A stretch of 64,000 bases of DNA from Streptomyces sp. ACA25 (GTDB taxonomy: Bacteria > Actinomycetota > Actinomycetes > Streptomycetales > Streptomycetaceae), in contig NZ_JAQKPV010000007.1 of NCBI RefSeq assembly GCF_028200735.1, positions 186,001 to 250,000 of the forward strand. The letters are read 5' to 3'. Under the pieces are notes generated by a model. The model saw only the letters and a program-made list of their open reading frames with translations. It did no database searches and was not told where the DNA came from. Positions 1-9,777 of this stretch are shown in pieces (positions within the stretch are counted from its first letter, which is position 1; each line of letters starts with the position of its first letter). A program made the translations under genes and the position numbers.

Positions 1-772
1 CCTGCACCGTGGCCTGGTAGCCGACCGCGTCGATGCCCTTGTCGGTGCCCTCACCATCGGTGCGGTCCTTGATCTGATCGGCGGCGCTGCCCTGGCTGTA
101 GTCGATCGCCACGGCGCCGATGTGCTCGGCCAGCCGCAGACGGTCCGGCTGCCGGTCGACGACGAAGACCTGAGAGGCGCCCCGAAGCATGGCGGAATAC
201 GCGGCCATCAGACCGACCGGTCCGGCGCCGTAGACGCACACGCTCTCCCCCGGGCTGACCTGAGCGAGCTCGGTGGCGTGGTAGCCGGTGGGGAAGATGT
301 CCGCGAGCAGGGCGAAATCGTCCTCGTGCTCCTCCCCCCGGGGCAGTTGCAGGCAGTTGAAATCTGCGAAGGGAACACGCAGGTACTCGGCCTGGCCACC
401 GGTGTAGGGGCCCATGGAGACGTAGCCGTAGGCGCCGCCCGCGAATCCCTTGTTCACCGTGAGGCAGAAGCCGGTCCTCCCCGCGAGACAGTTCTTGCAG
501 AAGCCGCAGGCCACGTTGAAGGGCAGCACGACCCGGTCGCCCTTCTTCACGGTGGCGACGCCGCTGCCGACCTCCTCCACGACGCCCATGTTCTCGTGAC
601 CGAAGACGATGCCCGGCTCGGCGCCCGTCCTGCCCTCGTACATGTGCAGGTCCGACCCGCAGATCGCCGAGGTGGTGACTTTGATGACGACATCGGTGGG
701 GTTCTGGACACGTGGGTCTTCGACATCCTCCACCGCGACGGAAAACGGCTCTTGGTATACGACGGCTTTCAC
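1..772 (-). CDS. Zn-dependent dehydrogenase, formaldehyde dehydrogenase-like (3'-truncated by window edge)
   Basis: Medium-chain Zn alcohol dehydrogenase of the glutathione-independent formaldehyde dehydrogenase type; the first 257 codons are in the window and the C-terminus lies beyond base 1. The N-terminus reads MKAVVYQEPFSVAVEDVEDP, followed by the catalytic zinc signature (CGSDLHMYEG, then GHENMGVVEEVG) and the four-cysteine structural zinc loop (CGFC-N-CLAGRTGFC). A Rossmann GxGPVG motif (VYGAGPVGLMAA) follows. The GTG start at 772 has a GAGGAGG box seven bases upstream. Family members oxidise formaldehyde or other small alcohols and aldehydes with NAD; the exact substrate cannot be read from the sequence. 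The 5' side contains the inverted repeat at 861-909. Confidence 0.85.
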   Translation of the reverse strand, partial: MKAVVYQEPFSVAVEDVEDPRVQNPTDVVIKVTTSAICGSDLHMYEGRTGAEPGIVFGHENMGVVEEVGSGVATVKKGDRVVLPFNVACGFCKNCLAGRTGFCLTVNKGFAGGAYGYVSMGPYTGGQAEYLRVPFADFNCLQLPRGEEHEDDFALLADIFPTGYHATELAQVSPGESVCVYGAGPVGLMAAYSAMLRGASQVFVVDRQPDRLRLAEHIGAVAIDYSQGSAADQIKDRTDGEGTDKGIDAVGYQATVQ

Positions 773-860
773 CGGGGGCCTCCTCGCACCGTGCGGGACC
801 GGCTCCGCTCCGGAGCCGGTTCCGCTGTCTGTTCACCTGACTGCCGGGTGACCCCCCCGA

Positions 861-909
861 ACCCCGGCCAAACAGTCACATCACCGCAATAACGACATTT
901 GGCCGGGGT
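861..909 (-). terminator. 12-bp inverted repeat, probable terminator of the 934-1779 gene
   Basis: Perfect 12-bp arms accccggccaaa (861-872) and tttggccggggt (898-909) with a 25-base loop, about 25 bases after the stop of the upstream minus-strand gene and about 90 bases before the dehydrogenase start. The long loop also leaves open a role as a regulatory site of the dehydrogenase promoter. Confidence 0.5.
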
Positions 910-933
910 GAAGGATGGGGAGGAAGAGTGCGC

Positions 934-1779
934 CTAGGTGCGGCGGCGCGTGAGGGAGTAGCCGCCGATCGCGGCCAGGGAGGCGAGGATGCCCCCGGCC
1001 GCCGTCCAGAGCCAGCGGTCGGACCACCAGCCGTCCGTCCAACCGCCCTCGGGAGCGGACAGCGCGCCGGCCGCCGCCTCACCGTCCGCGTCGTCCTCGG
1101 TGCCGGCATCCGCATCCGTGGCGGTCCCGGCCCCGGTCTCGAGGCTGCCGGCCCGGGAGGTGGGCACGAGCGGCGCCGCCAGCTCGCCGCCGGCCGCGCG
1201 TGCGCCGCCGGCCGGAGCGGCAGTCACCATCACCTCGGCCCGCAGCGGCAGGCCCAGGTCCTCTTCCGCCAGCTCGACCGAGGTCAGCCGGACGTAATAG
1301 GCACCGGGCAGCGGGTCGTCCGCCCAGGGCTCGGCCCAGGGCCGGACGGTCCGCAGGGTGCAGCTGAGCGTGACGGACTCGGCCTCCCGTTCGGCGACGG
1401 CTGTGGCCTCCCCCGCGACGCACGCCTGCCGGCGGCGCAGCCCGTCGTAAAGGTCCAGCTGCCAGGTGGACGGGCCGCTGCGGCTGCCGCTGTCCGGGAG
1501 CGTGACGGTGGCCTCCGCGGTCGCGTCCTGACCGGCGCCCACGGGGACGACCCAGTACAGGTAGTCGCCCACGGCGGCGGCCGCGGAGGCATGGCGCTCC
1601 TGCTCCAGCGCGGTGGCGGTACGGAAGGTGGTGCCGGCCTCGGTCGGCTCGGCAGCGGAGTCCTGCTCCCCGGAGCCCTGCTCCTCGGGGTCCTCGGCAG
1701 CGGCGGAGCCGGCACCGGCGAGCAGCAGCGCGCCGGCCAGCAGCGTGGTGGTGAACAGGCGTGTCGTACGGTTCGGCAT
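934..1779 (-). CDS. Secreted single-pass membrane protein of unknown function
   Basis: 281-aa protein with a signal peptide (MPNRTTRLFTTTLLAGALLL, then AGAGSAAAE, cleavage likely after SAAA), an extracytoplasmic region of about 220 residues rich in acidic and Ala residues, and one C-terminal membrane helix (WLWTAAGGILASLAAIGGY) ending in an arginine-rich stop (LTRRRT). The reading frame is open further upstream, but the ATG at 1779 is chosen because it carries the signal peptide and overlaps the stop of the VWA gene (TGATG, one shared base), indicating translational coupling. With the VWA partner it probably forms one membrane-anchored extracellular complex; no known domain is recognised. Confidence 0.75.
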   Translation of the reverse strand: MPNRTTRLFTTTLLAGALLLAGAGSAAAEDPEEQGSGEQDSAAEPTEAGTTFRTATALEQERHASAAAAVGDYLYWVVPVGAGQDATAEATVTLPDSGSRSGPSTWQLDLYDGLRRRQACVAGEATAVAEREAESVTLSCTLRTVRPWAEPWADDPLPGAYYVRLTSVELAEEDLGLPLRAEVMVTAAPAGGARAAGGELAAPLVPTSRAGSLETGAGTATDADAGTEDDADGEAAAGALSAPEGGWTDGWWSDRWLWTAAGGILASLAAIGGYSLTRRRT

Positions 1780-3026
1780 CAGACCATCCTCCGGATAGCG
1801 CCCCACAGCAGGCCGGCCAGCAGACCGGTCAAGGTCAGCAGCCCCAGCGGCACCCATCCGCGGGCCAGCCCGAAGGCCGCCACATCCGGGGGTGTGTCGG
1901 GGGCGGCCACCAGGTCGACGGTGAGCTCCAGGGGCATCCCCGGGGTGCGCTGGACGGAGTCGGGCGCGGAGAAGGAGTTGCTCACCTCCAGGCACACGAG
2001 GCGTTCCTCCTCGGCGTCCGAGGGGTAGCGCAGCCCGGTGGAGATGACATCGGTACGGCCGTGCCCGGCCTCGCTGCCCCGGACGAGCTCCCGCCCGTCC
2101 TCGTCCAGTGCGCGCAGCAGCACCCCGTAGTCCCGGTCCACGGCCCGGTCGTCGGCGATGCTGACCGAGGCGCGCAGTTCGCGTCCCGGGGCGACCTGGA
2201 CCCGGTACCAGCGGTGCTCGTCGAATTCCTCACGGTCGCGGTAGACCCCGGCGCCGAGCTGCGGCGCGTCGGCGCAGTCCGCCGCGGAGCCCTCGATGAC
2301 GGTGGGGTTCTCCACCTGGACCTCGGCCGTGCGGTCCACGAGCTGCTTGAGGCGGGCGGTGAGCTGGTCGGTGTCCTGGACCGCCGTGTAGGTGCCGCCG
2401 GTGGCCTCGGCGATACAGCTGAGCTGGTCGCGGACCTTGGCATCGGCGGGCGTCAGACCGAGCGTGTCGACCGTCAGGTGGGTTCCCTGGGCGGCCAGTT
2501 CACGGGCCACATCGCAGGGGTCGGGCTGCCCACAGGAGTCCTCACCATCGGTGATGAGTACGATACGGCGGGTCCCGTCCCCCTCCCCGAGGTCCTCGAC
2601 CGCCCCGCGCAGCGCGTAACCGATGGGGGTCCAGCCGGTGGGGCTCAGCGTGGCCACCGCGGTCTTGGCCTCCGTCCGGTCGACCTTCCCGACCGGGTAG
2701 AGCTGTTCGCTGTCGACGCAGCCCTTGGCCAGATCGTCACCGGGGTAGTTGGCGCCCAGCGTGCGGATGCCCAGATGGACCTCCTCCGGCATGGCGTCGA
2801 TGACCTCGTTGAAGGCCTGCTTCGCGGCGGCCATGCGGGAGCCGCCGTCGATGTCCCGCTCCCGCATGGAGCCGCTGACATCGAGGACCAGCTGCACCTT
2901 CGGCGGTTCGGTTTCCCGTTGTTCACCCACTGGTTCGGCCGCGGCGGTGGTCGCCGGGAGAGCGCCGGTCATCAGGGCCGCGAGCACACCGCACAGGGCG
3001 GCCGCGGGCCATCTTCCTATGATCAT
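1779..3026 (-). CDS. Exported von Willebrand factor A domain protein
   Basis: 415-aa exported protein. It has a signal peptide in residues 1-30 (ending TTAAAEP), then a VWA domain opening with the MIDAS metal site DVSGSM near residue 50 and carrying a later ITDGEDSCG segment typical of the MIDAS threonine/aspartate loops. A beta-rich region follows, and the C-terminus has one membrane helix (LGLLTLTGLLAGLLWGAI). VWA domains bind protein ligands through Mg2+. It lies upstream of and is coupled to the 934-1779 membrane protein, so the two are likely to act together at the cell surface. It is divergent from the FUSC-type gene. No catalytic domain is seen. Confidence 0.85.
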   Translation of the reverse strand: MIIGRWPAAALCGVLAALMTGALPATTAAAEPVGEQRETEPPKVQLVLDVSGSMRERDIDGGSRMAAAKQAFNEVIDAMPEEVHLGIRTLGANYPGDDLAKGCVDSEQLYPVGKVDRTEAKTAVATLSPTGWTPIGYALRGAVEDLGEGDGTRRIVLITDGEDSCGQPDPCDVARELAAQGTHLTVDTLGLTPADAKVRDQLSCIAEATGGTYTAVQDTDQLTARLKQLVDRTAEVQVENPTVIEGSAADCADAPQLGAGVYRDREEFDEHRWYRVQVAPGRELRASVSIADDRAVDRDYGVLLRALDEDGRELVRGSEAGHGRTDVISTGLRYPSDAEEERLVCLEVSNSFSAPDSVQRTPGMPLELTVDLVAAPDTPPDVAAFGLARGWVPLGLLTLTGLLAGLLWGAIRRMV

Positions 3027-3272
3027 TGGCGGATCTTATGGATCTTGGGGTGCCCGTGCCAAAACGAGAACAGCGCATCCGCGGCAGCCAGTGGCCGAAG
3101 TACCGGAGTGCCCCGCGCCCGCACCGGGTCGCACCGGCCGGCCCGGCCCGCCGACCCGTGGCTGCGGGAGCCCGGCGGAACGACCCGGGGTGTGAGAACC
3201 GGACGGTGGGCCACTCGGGTACCACCGCGGCTCCTCCGTGTTCCGGCTCCGGCCCGACGGGAAGGCCTCTCC

Positions 3273-4490
3273 GTGCCCGCTGTTCCAGAACAGATGGTCG
3301 ACCTGGCCAAGCGGCGTGAACGCGTGGTCACGCAGACGCTGCGCTCCACGGTTGCCGCCACCCTCGCCTACCTCGCCGCGCTCTGGCTGACCGACTCCCA
3401 GGCGCCGCTGCTGGCGCCGCTGACAGCGCTCCTCGTTGTCCAGGTCACGCTCTACGCCACGCTCACCAGCGGCCTGCGCCGGGTCAACGCGGTGGTGGCG
3501 GGGGTGACTCTCGCCGTCGGATTCAGCGCGCTGGTCGGCCTCAGCTGGTGGAGCCTCGCGCTGCTCATCTTCGCCTCTCTCACGCTGGGGCATGTGGTGC
3601 GGGCCGGGCAGTTCGTGCCCGAGGTCGCGATCAGCGCGATGCTCGTGCTCAGCGTGACCCGGGCGGCGGAGGTCGGGGTCGCGAGGGTGGTGGAAACCCT
3701 CATCGGTGCCGCTGTCGGGCTGCTTTTCAACGTCATCTTCGTTCCTCCGGTCCGGGTGCGCCCGGCCGAGGAGGCCATCGAGGATCTGGGGCGGCGGATG
3801 CAGCGACTCCTGCAGCGGATGGGTGACGAGGTCATCGGACACACCCCGGTGGAACGCGCCGCCGCGAAGCTGTACGAGGCCCGGGAGCTGGACCGCGACA
3901 TCACCCAGGTGGACGCCTCCCTCTCCGAGGCGGAGGAGAGTCTGCGGTTCAATCCCCGCGTCAAGGAAGGGCTGCTGACGAGGATCGTGCTGCGCACCGG
4001 GCTCGACACCCTGGAGATCTGCGCCGTGATCCTGCGCACGACTTCCCGGACCCTCACCGACCTCGCCGGAAAACGGACCGAGGAATCCCTGTACACCCCG
4101 GAGCTGGCCGACGCGCTGCAGGCCCTGTTCACCCACCTGGCCGGAGCCCTCGACAGCTTCGCCGTCCTGATCACCACACAGGTCAGCTCCAGTGCCGACG
4201 CGGCGGAGAAGCGGCTGCTCGAAGAGCTGGACGCCGGCCACGCGGGCCGGGAAAGGGTCGCCCGGCTGCTGCTGGCCAACGTGCAACGGCACCCCCGCCA
4301 GTGGCAGCTGCACGGCTCGCTGCTCTCCGACATCGACCGGATGCTTGCGGAGCTCGACGTCGAGCGACGGTCCATGCGCCTGGCGGACGAGCTGGACCGG
4401 CACTCCCGCGAGCAGGCGAAGCACCCCTCGCTGCCGCGGCGCGCCATGCAGCGGTTGATGGCCCCCATCGACCGCAGGGTCGAGATCTGA
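3273..4490 (+). CDS. FUSC / aromatic-acid-exporter-type membrane protein
   Basis: About 405 aa. The N-terminal half has roughly six hydrophobic helices (from LRSTVAATLAYLAALWL to IGAAVGLLFNVIFVPP), and the C-terminal half is a charged, helical cytoplasmic domain (EEAIEDLGRRMQRLLQRMG onwards) that looks coiled-coil-like. This is the layout of FUSC/ArAE family proteins, related to YccS and fusaric-acid-resistance exporters; the substrate is unknown. The frame stays open far upstream, antisense to the VWA gene, but that part shows no protein-like composition. The GTG at 3273 follows a GGAAGG box; ATG at 3294 is an alternative. Confidence 0.75.
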   Translation: MPAVPEQMVDLAKRRERVVTQTLRSTVAATLAYLAALWLTDSQAPLLAPLTALLVVQVTLYATLTSGLRRVNAVVAGVTLAVGFSALVGLSWWSLALLIFASLTLGHVVRAGQFVPEVAISAMLVLSVTRAAEVGVARVVETLIGAAVGLLFNVIFVPPVRVRPAEEAIEDLGRRMQRLLQRMGDEVIGHTPVERAAAKLYEARELDRDITQVDASLSEAEESLRFNPRVKEGLLTRIVLRTGLDTLEICAVILRTTSRTLTDLAGKRTEESLYTPELADALQALFTHLAGALDSFAVLITTQVSSSADAAEKRLLEELDAGHAGRERVARLLLANVQRHPRQWQLHGSLLSDIDRMLAELDVERRSMRLADELDRHSREQAKHPSLPRRAMQRLMAPIDRRVEI

Positions 4491-4657
4491 CGCCGAGATC
4501 TGACGCACCACTCACGCCCCCGGTGAGACGGACCCGCCACGGCTGACGCGGTAGTGGAACACGGAACACCATAAGACTACTTTTCTCTCATCTCATTTAT
4601 TTCGGGCTCCCTCCGGTGCCCGGCCTGCCGCTTTCGCGGACCTTGAGGAGGAAGACC

Positions 4658-6097
4658 GTGGACTGGCTCGACGACGGCCTGTCGGAGGCCAACGACTTCA
4701 TCTGGGGTCCCTACCTGCTGATTCCGCTGCTGCTGGCGGCCGGCCTGTACCTGACCGTGATGCTGCGCGGGCTGCAGTTCCGCAAGCTCGGGCCCGCCCT
4801 GCACCTGGCGCTCATCCAGCGCAAGGAGACGGACCCCCGGGTCCAGGGGGACATCACGCACTACCAGGCGCTGACCACCGCGCTGGCCGCCACCATCGGC
4901 GTCGGCAACATCGCCGGCGTGGCCACGGCCTTCTTCCTGGGCGGGCCGGGCGCCCTGTTCTGGATGTGGGTGACCGGACTGCTGGGGATGGCCACCAAGT
5001 ACTCCGAGGCGTTCCTCGGGGTCCGCTTCCGCCTCACCGACGCCAGCGGGCTGATGAGCGGCGGGCCGCAGCGCTATCTGCGCCACATCCCGGCCCGCTG
5101 GGGCATCCACTGGGGCATGGTGCTCGGCGTCTTCTTCGCCATCGCCGGGGCCATCGCCGCCTTCGGCATCGGCAACGGCGTGCAGGCCAACACCGTGGCG
5201 AACTCCGCCGACGACCGATGGGGCATTCCCACCTGGCTGACCGGCCTGGTGCTGGTGCTGGTCGCCGGAGCGGTCATCCTGGGCGGCATCAAGGTGATCG
5301 GCCGGGTGACGGCCGCGGTGGTACCCGTCATGGCCGTCGGTTACGTCCTCGGCGCGACGGCCCTGCTCGCCCTGAACGTCGGAGAACTCCCCGGTGCCTT
5401 CCGGCTGATTTTCACCGATGCCTTCACCGGCACCGACGCGGTCGTCGGCGGCTTCGCGGGCGCGGGCATCATGACGGCGATCCGCTACGGCGTGGCCCGG
5501 GGCATCTTCTCCAACGAGTCAGGCCTGGGCACCGGCGGCATCGCCGCGGCGGCCGCCAAGTCCACCCACCCCACCCGGCAAGGCCTGGTGTCCATGACCC
5601 AGACTTTCCTCGACACCCTGGTCGTGGTGACCTTCACCGGCCTCACCATCGTCGTCACCGGCGTCTGGGACACCGGCGACGAGGCGCTGGAGGGCGCGAC
5701 GATGACGCTGGCCGCCTTCGAGGAGGGTCTCGGCGGCTGGGCCACCCACCTGGTCGTACTCGCCATCGTGTTCTTCGCGGTGTCCACCCTGATCGGCTGG
5801 AGTTACTACGGCGACCGATGCGTGGAAAGCCTGTTCGGCATTCGCCATTTCTTTTCGATCGGGAGATTCGACCTCAACACCACCACCGTCTACCGGCTGG
5901 CCTTCGTGGTGATGATCTACATCGGTGCGACTGCGGACCTCGGCCTGGTGTGGACCTTCTCCGACGCGGCAAACGGGATGATGGCCCTGCCGAACCTGGT
6001 CGGCCTGTTCGTGCTCGCACCCCTCGTCGCGCGGGAGACCCGGCGGTACCTCCAGGACCCTGAGGGCGAGATCCGCCGGGCCCAGAAGGACATGTGA
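4658..6097 (+). CDS. Sodium:alanine/glycine symporter, AGCS family
   Basis: 479-aa polytopic carrier of the AGCS (AgcS/DagA) family, importing alanine or glycine with Na+. Family landmarks are the N-terminal helix (WGPYLLIPLLLAAGLYLTV), the conserved GxGNIAGVATA segment with A-TIG-VGNIAG, the AAxxGFFSNESGxGTG-like motif seen here as GIFSNESGLGTGGIAAAAA, and the long TM core. GTG at 4658 is preceded by GAGGAGGAAGACC, a strong ribosome binding site, and is preferred to the upstream in-frame ATG at 4616. It stands alone between the FUSC gene and the convergent coaE gene. No riboswitch fold was recognised in the 167-base leader. Confidence 0.9.
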   Translation: MDWLDDGLSEANDFIWGPYLLIPLLLAAGLYLTVMLRGLQFRKLGPALHLALIQRKETDPRVQGDITHYQALTTALAATIGVGNIAGVATAFFLGGPGALFWMWVTGLLGMATKYSEAFLGVRFRLTDASGLMSGGPQRYLRHIPARWGIHWGMVLGVFFAIAGAIAAFGIGNGVQANTVANSADDRWGIPTWLTGLVLVLVAGAVILGGIKVIGRVTAAVVPVMAVGYVLGATALLALNVGELPGAFRLIFTDAFTGTDAVVGGFAGAGIMTAIRYGVARGIFSNESGLGTGGIAAAAAKSTHPTRQGLVSMTQTFLDTLVVVTFTGLTIVVTGVWDTGDEALEGATMTLAAFEEGLGGWATHLVVLAIVFFAVSTLIGWSYYGDRCVESLFGIRHFFSIGRFDLNTTTVYRLAFVVMIYIGATADLGLVWTFSDAANGMMALPNLVGLFVLAPLVARETRRYLQDPEGEIRRAQKDM

Positions 6098-6122
6098 CCG
6101 TTCCGGGGCAGGGGGCCGTGGG

Positions 6123-6740
6123 CTATCCGCGCATTCCGGCCGCAGCCCGCCCGCGCAACCGGTGCCACAACTGTTCGACCTGACTGGCCAGCTCCTCCCG
6201 CGAGCCGTCGTTGTGCAGCACCTCCTCGGCGACGGCCAACCGGTCCTCCCGGGAGGCCTGGGCGGCCATCCGGGCCCGGGCCTCGTCCTCCGCCATCCCG
6301 CGCAGCCGGACCAGCCGGTCCAGCTGCGTCCCGGGCCGCGCATCGACGACGACCACCGTGTCGTACCGGTCCATGAGGCCGTTCTCCGCCAGCAGCGGCA
6401 CATCGTGCACGACGACCGCCGCGGGGTCCTCCGCCGCCGCGGCCTGCCGCTCGGCGGCCCGCTCGGCGACCAGCGGATGGACGATCGCGTTCAGCGCCCC
6501 GAGCCGCTCGGAGTCGGCGAACACGATCCGGCCGAGCCGCTCCCGGTCCAGGGCTCCCTCCGGCGTCAGAACGCCCTCGCCGAACTCGGCGACGACCGCT
6601 GCCAGCCCGGAAGTACCGGGCTCGACGACCTCGCGGGCGATCAGGTCGGCGTCGATGATCACCGCTCCCAGCGCGGCCAGCTGCCGGGCCACCTCGCTCT
6701 TCCCCGAGCCGATCCCGCCGGTCAGTCCCACAGTGAGCAT
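6123..6740 (-). CDS. coaE: Dephospho-CoA kinase
   Basis: 205-aa kinase that phosphorylates the 3'-hydroxyl of dephospho-CoA with ATP, the last step of coenzyme A synthesis, in the cytosol. The P-loop is at the extreme N-terminus ([11 protein letters not shown], residues 5-15), followed by the [13 protein letters not shown] substrate segment and the VHPLV helix, all typical of CoaE. Length is normal for the family. It is convergent with the AGCS symporter gene and in the same direction as the PAC2 and rpsA genes upstream, a common streptomycete order. Confidence 0.95.
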   Translation of the reverse strand: MLTVGLTGGIGSGKSEVARQLAALGAVIIDADLIAREVVEPGTSGLAAVVAEFGEGVLTPEGALDRERLGRIVFADSERLGALNAIVHPLVAERAAERQAAAAEDPAAVVVHDVPLLAENGLMDRYDTVVVVDARPGTQLDRLVRLRGMAEDEARARMAAQASREDRLAVAEEVLHNDGSREELASQVEQLWHRLRGRAAAGMRG

Positions 6741-6910
6741 GCGGGCAGGCTACCGTGCACCGCCCCGGTGCCACGCGACGGCCCGCCTCCGCAGTGGTAT
6801 CGCCGGCGCCGCGGTCGACGGGCACCCGTTCTCCCGTCCGGTCACCTCCGTCACCTCCAGGGCTCCCGGAGGGCCCTCGGTGGCTGCGGAGGCGACCGGA
6901 CGGACACCGG

Positions 6911-7867
6911 TCACTTCGAGCCGTCGCCGTCCTCACGCTCGGCCAGAAAGCGCTCGAACACCGCGCCCAGCTCCTCCGCCGAGGGGAGCTCCGCCGCCTC
7001 GGCCACCAGGCTGCCGCGACTGGCGGCACCGGCGAGAGCGTCGTACTGCTGCTCCAGCCCTCGCACCACGGCGACCAGCTCCGCATCCCCCTCGGCCAGC
7101 TCCCGCTCGATCTCGGTCTGCGTCTTCAGGGCCTCGACCCGCAGAGCATGTGCCGCCTCGGGCAGCACCAGCCCGGTGACGGCCGTGATGGTTTCGAGCA
7201 CGACCAGCGCCGCGTCCGGGTACCGGGAGCGGGCGATGTAGTGCGGCACATGAGCGGCGACGCCCAGTACCTCGTGGCCCGCCTCGACGAGCCGCAGCTC
7301 GGTGAGTGCGGCAGCGCTGCCGGGCACCTGCGCCTCGTCGAACATCCCCCGGTGGTCACCCGGCACCAGGTCGGTGCGGGTGCCGTGCGGAGTGAGCCCC
7401 ACGGGGCGGGTGTGCGGAACGCCCATGGGAATTCCATGGAAATTCATCGAGATGCGGACCCGCAGCCGTTCCACGATCTCCTGCACCGCCCGTGCGAAGC
7501 GGTCCCACTCCACGTCGGGCTCCGGGCCGGAGAGCAGGAGGAACGGCTGGTGGGTCGCGTCGTGCAGCAACCGCAGCTCCAGCAGCGGCGTCTCGTAGTC
7601 CGCCCAGCGGTCCTGCTGGAAGGTCATCGTCGGGCGGCGGGCCCGGTAGTCGACGAGCCGGTCGTGGTCGAAGCGCGCGACCAGGGTGGAAGGGCTGCTC
7701 TCCAGCAACTGCTCCACGAGCTGGGTCCCGGTCTCGCCGGAATCGATGAAGCCCTCGAAGTGGTAGAGAAGCACCGGACCCGTGCCGCCGGCTCCGTCGG
7801 CGATCGCCTCGGCCTCCGCCAGCCCTTCCGGCTCCCACTCGTACATGCCCTGCGTGTTGTGTACCAC
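6911..7867 (-). CDS. PAC2 family protein
   Basis: 318-aa cytoplasmic protein of the PAC2 family, homologous to eukaryotic proteasome-assembly chaperone 2. It is widespread in actinobacteria without an established biochemical role. Family features are the N-terminal [20 protein letters not shown] block, the [14 protein letters not shown] segment and the [14 protein letters not shown] stretch near the middle. The GTG start at 7867 lies about seven bases after GAAGGGG; a second in-frame ATG seven codons later is possible. It lies between coaE and rpsA with spacers over 150 bases on both sides, so it is probably a separate transcription unit. Confidence 0.88.
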   Translation of the reverse strand: MVHNTQGMYEWEPEGLAEAEAIADGAGGTGPVLLYHFEGFIDSGETGTQLVEQLLESSPSTLVARFDHDRLVDYRARRPTMTFQQDRWADYETPLLELRLLHDATHQPFLLLSGPEPDVEWDRFARAVQEIVERLRVRISMNFHGIPMGVPHTRPVGLTPHGTRTDLVPGDHRGMFDEAQVPGSAAALTELRLVEAGHEVLGVAAHVPHYIARSRYPDAALVVLETITAVTGLVLPEAAHALRVEALKTQTEIERELAEGDAELVAVVRGLEQQYDALAGAASRGSLVAEAAELPSAEELGAVFERFLAEREDGDGSK

Positions 7868-8253
7868 TGACGCACCCCTTCCGCCGTTTGGTGTGCAGCG
7901 TTGTCAACGCCCGAAGTGATCAAGACATTCCCCGGCCGGTCCAACTTCTCGCGCCTGCTCACGCTTCCTGCCCTGCACAACCGTCCTCCGCTGTGTCCGG
8001 TGCCCGCTCCCCGCGTCCCGACTCGCTCCGGACACCGTGAGGTCGGACATGTTTCGCCGACGGCCCCGGACGGCCCGCGGCGGGAGCCGCGCGCACCATG
8101 ACGAGTACCCCGGTCCTGACCTCCGCACGGGTGCTTTCCCTCCCGGGCCGCAGCACCGGCACAGCCCGAAGGCCCGCCCCTTCGCAGGGACGGGCCTTCG
8201 GTCGACAACTTCCACCGGTCACCCGGGCGCCAACCCGGGCATCGAGCGAGCGA
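7868..8253. other. Intergenic region between PAC2 gene and rpsA
   Basis: 386 bases without a convincing gene. It holds the rpsA terminator (8166-8201) and, closer to 7868, presumably the promoter of the PAC2 gene; no clear -10/-35 pair was found. Short open frames on the plus strand here have no ribosome binding site. Confidence 0.6.
8166..8201 (-). terminator. rpsA transcription terminator
   Basis: Perfect 11-bp stem ccgaaggcccg (8166-8176) / cgggccttcgg (8191-8201) with a 14-base loop, about 50 bases downstream of the rpsA stop. It has no U tract, as is usual for high-GC actinobacterial terminators. Confidence 0.7.
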
Positions 8254-9777
8254 TCAGCTCTGGCCACCGGCCAGCTTCTCGCGAAGCGCTGCCAGCGCCT
8301 CGTCGGAAGCCAGGGCCCCCGAGTCCTCGGTCGACTCGGAGGAGTACGAGCCGCCACCGCCACCGCCGCCGGAACCGGAGCCCCCGCCGGACTGGGCTGC
8401 CGGGCTGGCTGCGGGACCCTCGGCCTCGGCCTCGGCATCCGCCTCACGCGACTTGATGACCTGCGCCTGGTGCTGCTCGAAGCGCGTCTGCGCCTCGGCG
8501 TACTGGCGCTCCCACTCCTCGCGCTGCTTGTCGTACCCCTCGAGCCAGTCGTTGGCCTCGGGGTCGAAGCCCTCGGGGTAGATGTAGTTGCCCTGGTCGT
8601 CGTAGGACGCCGCCATGCCGTACAGGGTCGGGTCGAAGTCGACGGCCATCGGGTCGCCGCCGAAGTTCTCGTTCGCCTGCTTCAGCGAGAGGCTGATCCG
8701 ACGACGCTCCAGGTCGATGTCGATGACCTTGACGAAGATCTCGTCGTTGACCTGGACGACCTGCTCGGGGATCTCCACGTGGCGCTCGGCCAGCTCGGAG
8801 ATGTGGACCAGGCCCTCGATGCCCTCGTCCACCCGGACGAACGCACCGAACGGCACCAGCTTGGTGACCTTGCCGGGAACGACCTGTCCGATCTGGTGGG
8901 TCCGCGCGAACTGCTGCCACGGGTCTTCCTGCGTGGCCTTCAGCGACAGCGAGACGCGCTCGCGGTCCATGTCGACGTCCAGGACCTCGACCGTGACCTC
9001 CTGGCCGACCTCGACGACCTCGGAGGGGTGGTCGATGTGCTTCCAGGACAGCTCGGAGACGTGAACCAGACCGTCCACGCCGCCCAGGTCGACGAAGGCG
9101 CCGAAGTTGACGATGGAGGAGACGACGCCGGAGCGCACCTGACCCTTCTGCAGGGTGGTGAGGAAGGTCTGACGGACCTCGCTCTGGGTCTGCTCCAGCC
9201 AGGCGCGGCGGGACAGGACCACGTTGTTGCGGTTCTTGTCCAGCTCGATGATCTTGGCTTCCAGCTCCTTGCCGACGTACGGCTGAAGGTCGCGGACCCG
9301 GCGCATCTCCACGAGGGAGGCGGGGAGGAAGCCACGGAGACCGATGTCGAGGATGAGGCCGCCCTTGACGACCTCGATGACCGTCCCTGTGACGATGCCG
9401 TCCTCGTCCTTGATCTTCTCGATGGTGCCCCAGGCACGTTCGTACTGGGCACGCTTCTTCGAGAGAATCAGCCGGCCTTCCTTATCCTCCTTCTGGAGGA
9501 CCAGGGCCTCGATCTCGTCGCCAACAGCGACGACCTCGTTGGGGTCGACATCGTGCTTGATCGACAACTCTCGCGAGGGGATGACACCCTCGGTCTTGTA
9601 GCCGATGTCGAGCAGGACCTCGTCCCGGTCGACCTTCACGATGACGCCGTCGACGATGTCGCCGTCGTTGAAATACTTGATCGTCTCGTCGATCGCGGCG
9701 AGGAAGTCTTCCTCGGAACCGATGTCATTGACCGCAACCTGCGGGGTGGTCACAGGGGTCTCGGTGCTGCTCGTCAT
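8254..9777 (-). CDS. rpsA: 30S ribosomal protein S1
   Basis: 507-aa RNA-binding ribosomal protein with four S1 (OB-fold) repeats between about residues 35 and 360, each with the GxVxxIxxFGAFVDLGG-like pattern (clearest in the third, VVSSIVNFGAFVDLGG, and fourth, KVTKLVPFGAFVRVDEG). The later part is low-complexity and acidic, with a Gly/Ser stretch (SGGGSGSGGGGGGGS) before the C-terminus. Actinobacterial S1 has four rather than six repeats. S1 helps dock mRNA on the 30S subunit. The ATG at 9777 gives the usual N-terminus, and a recognisable sigma-70-type promoter lies about 215 bases upstream. Confidence 0.97.
   Translation of the reverse strand: MTSSTETPVTTPQVAVNDIGSEEDFLAAIDETIKYFNDGDIVDGVIVKVDRDEVLLDIGYKTEGVIPSRELSIKHDVDPNEVVAVGDEIEALVLQKEDKEGRLILSKKRAQYERAWGTIEKIKDEDGIVTGTVIEVVKGGLILDIGLRGFLPASLVEMRRVRDLQPYVGKELEAKIIELDKNRNNVVLSRRAWLEQTQSEVRQTFLTTLQKGQVRSGVVSSIVNFGAFVDLGGVDGLVHVSELSWKHIDHPSEVVEVGQEVTVEVLDVDMDRERVSLSLKATQEDPWQQFARTHQIGQVVPGKVTKLVPFGAFVRVDEGIEGLVHISELAERHVEIPEQVVQVNDEIFVKVIDIDLERRRISLSLKQANENFGGDPMAVDFDPTLYGMAASYDDQGNYIYPEGFDPEANDWLEGYDKQREEWERQYAEAQTRFEQHQAQVIKSREADAEAEAEGPAASPAAQSGGGSGSGGGGGGGSYSSESTEDSGALASDEALAALREKLAGGQS

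Noticed and set aside
1761..3272. Upstream extension of the FUSC gene frame
   Set aside because: It lies antisense to the VWA gene and has no helices or ribosome site; the GTG at 3273 is better.
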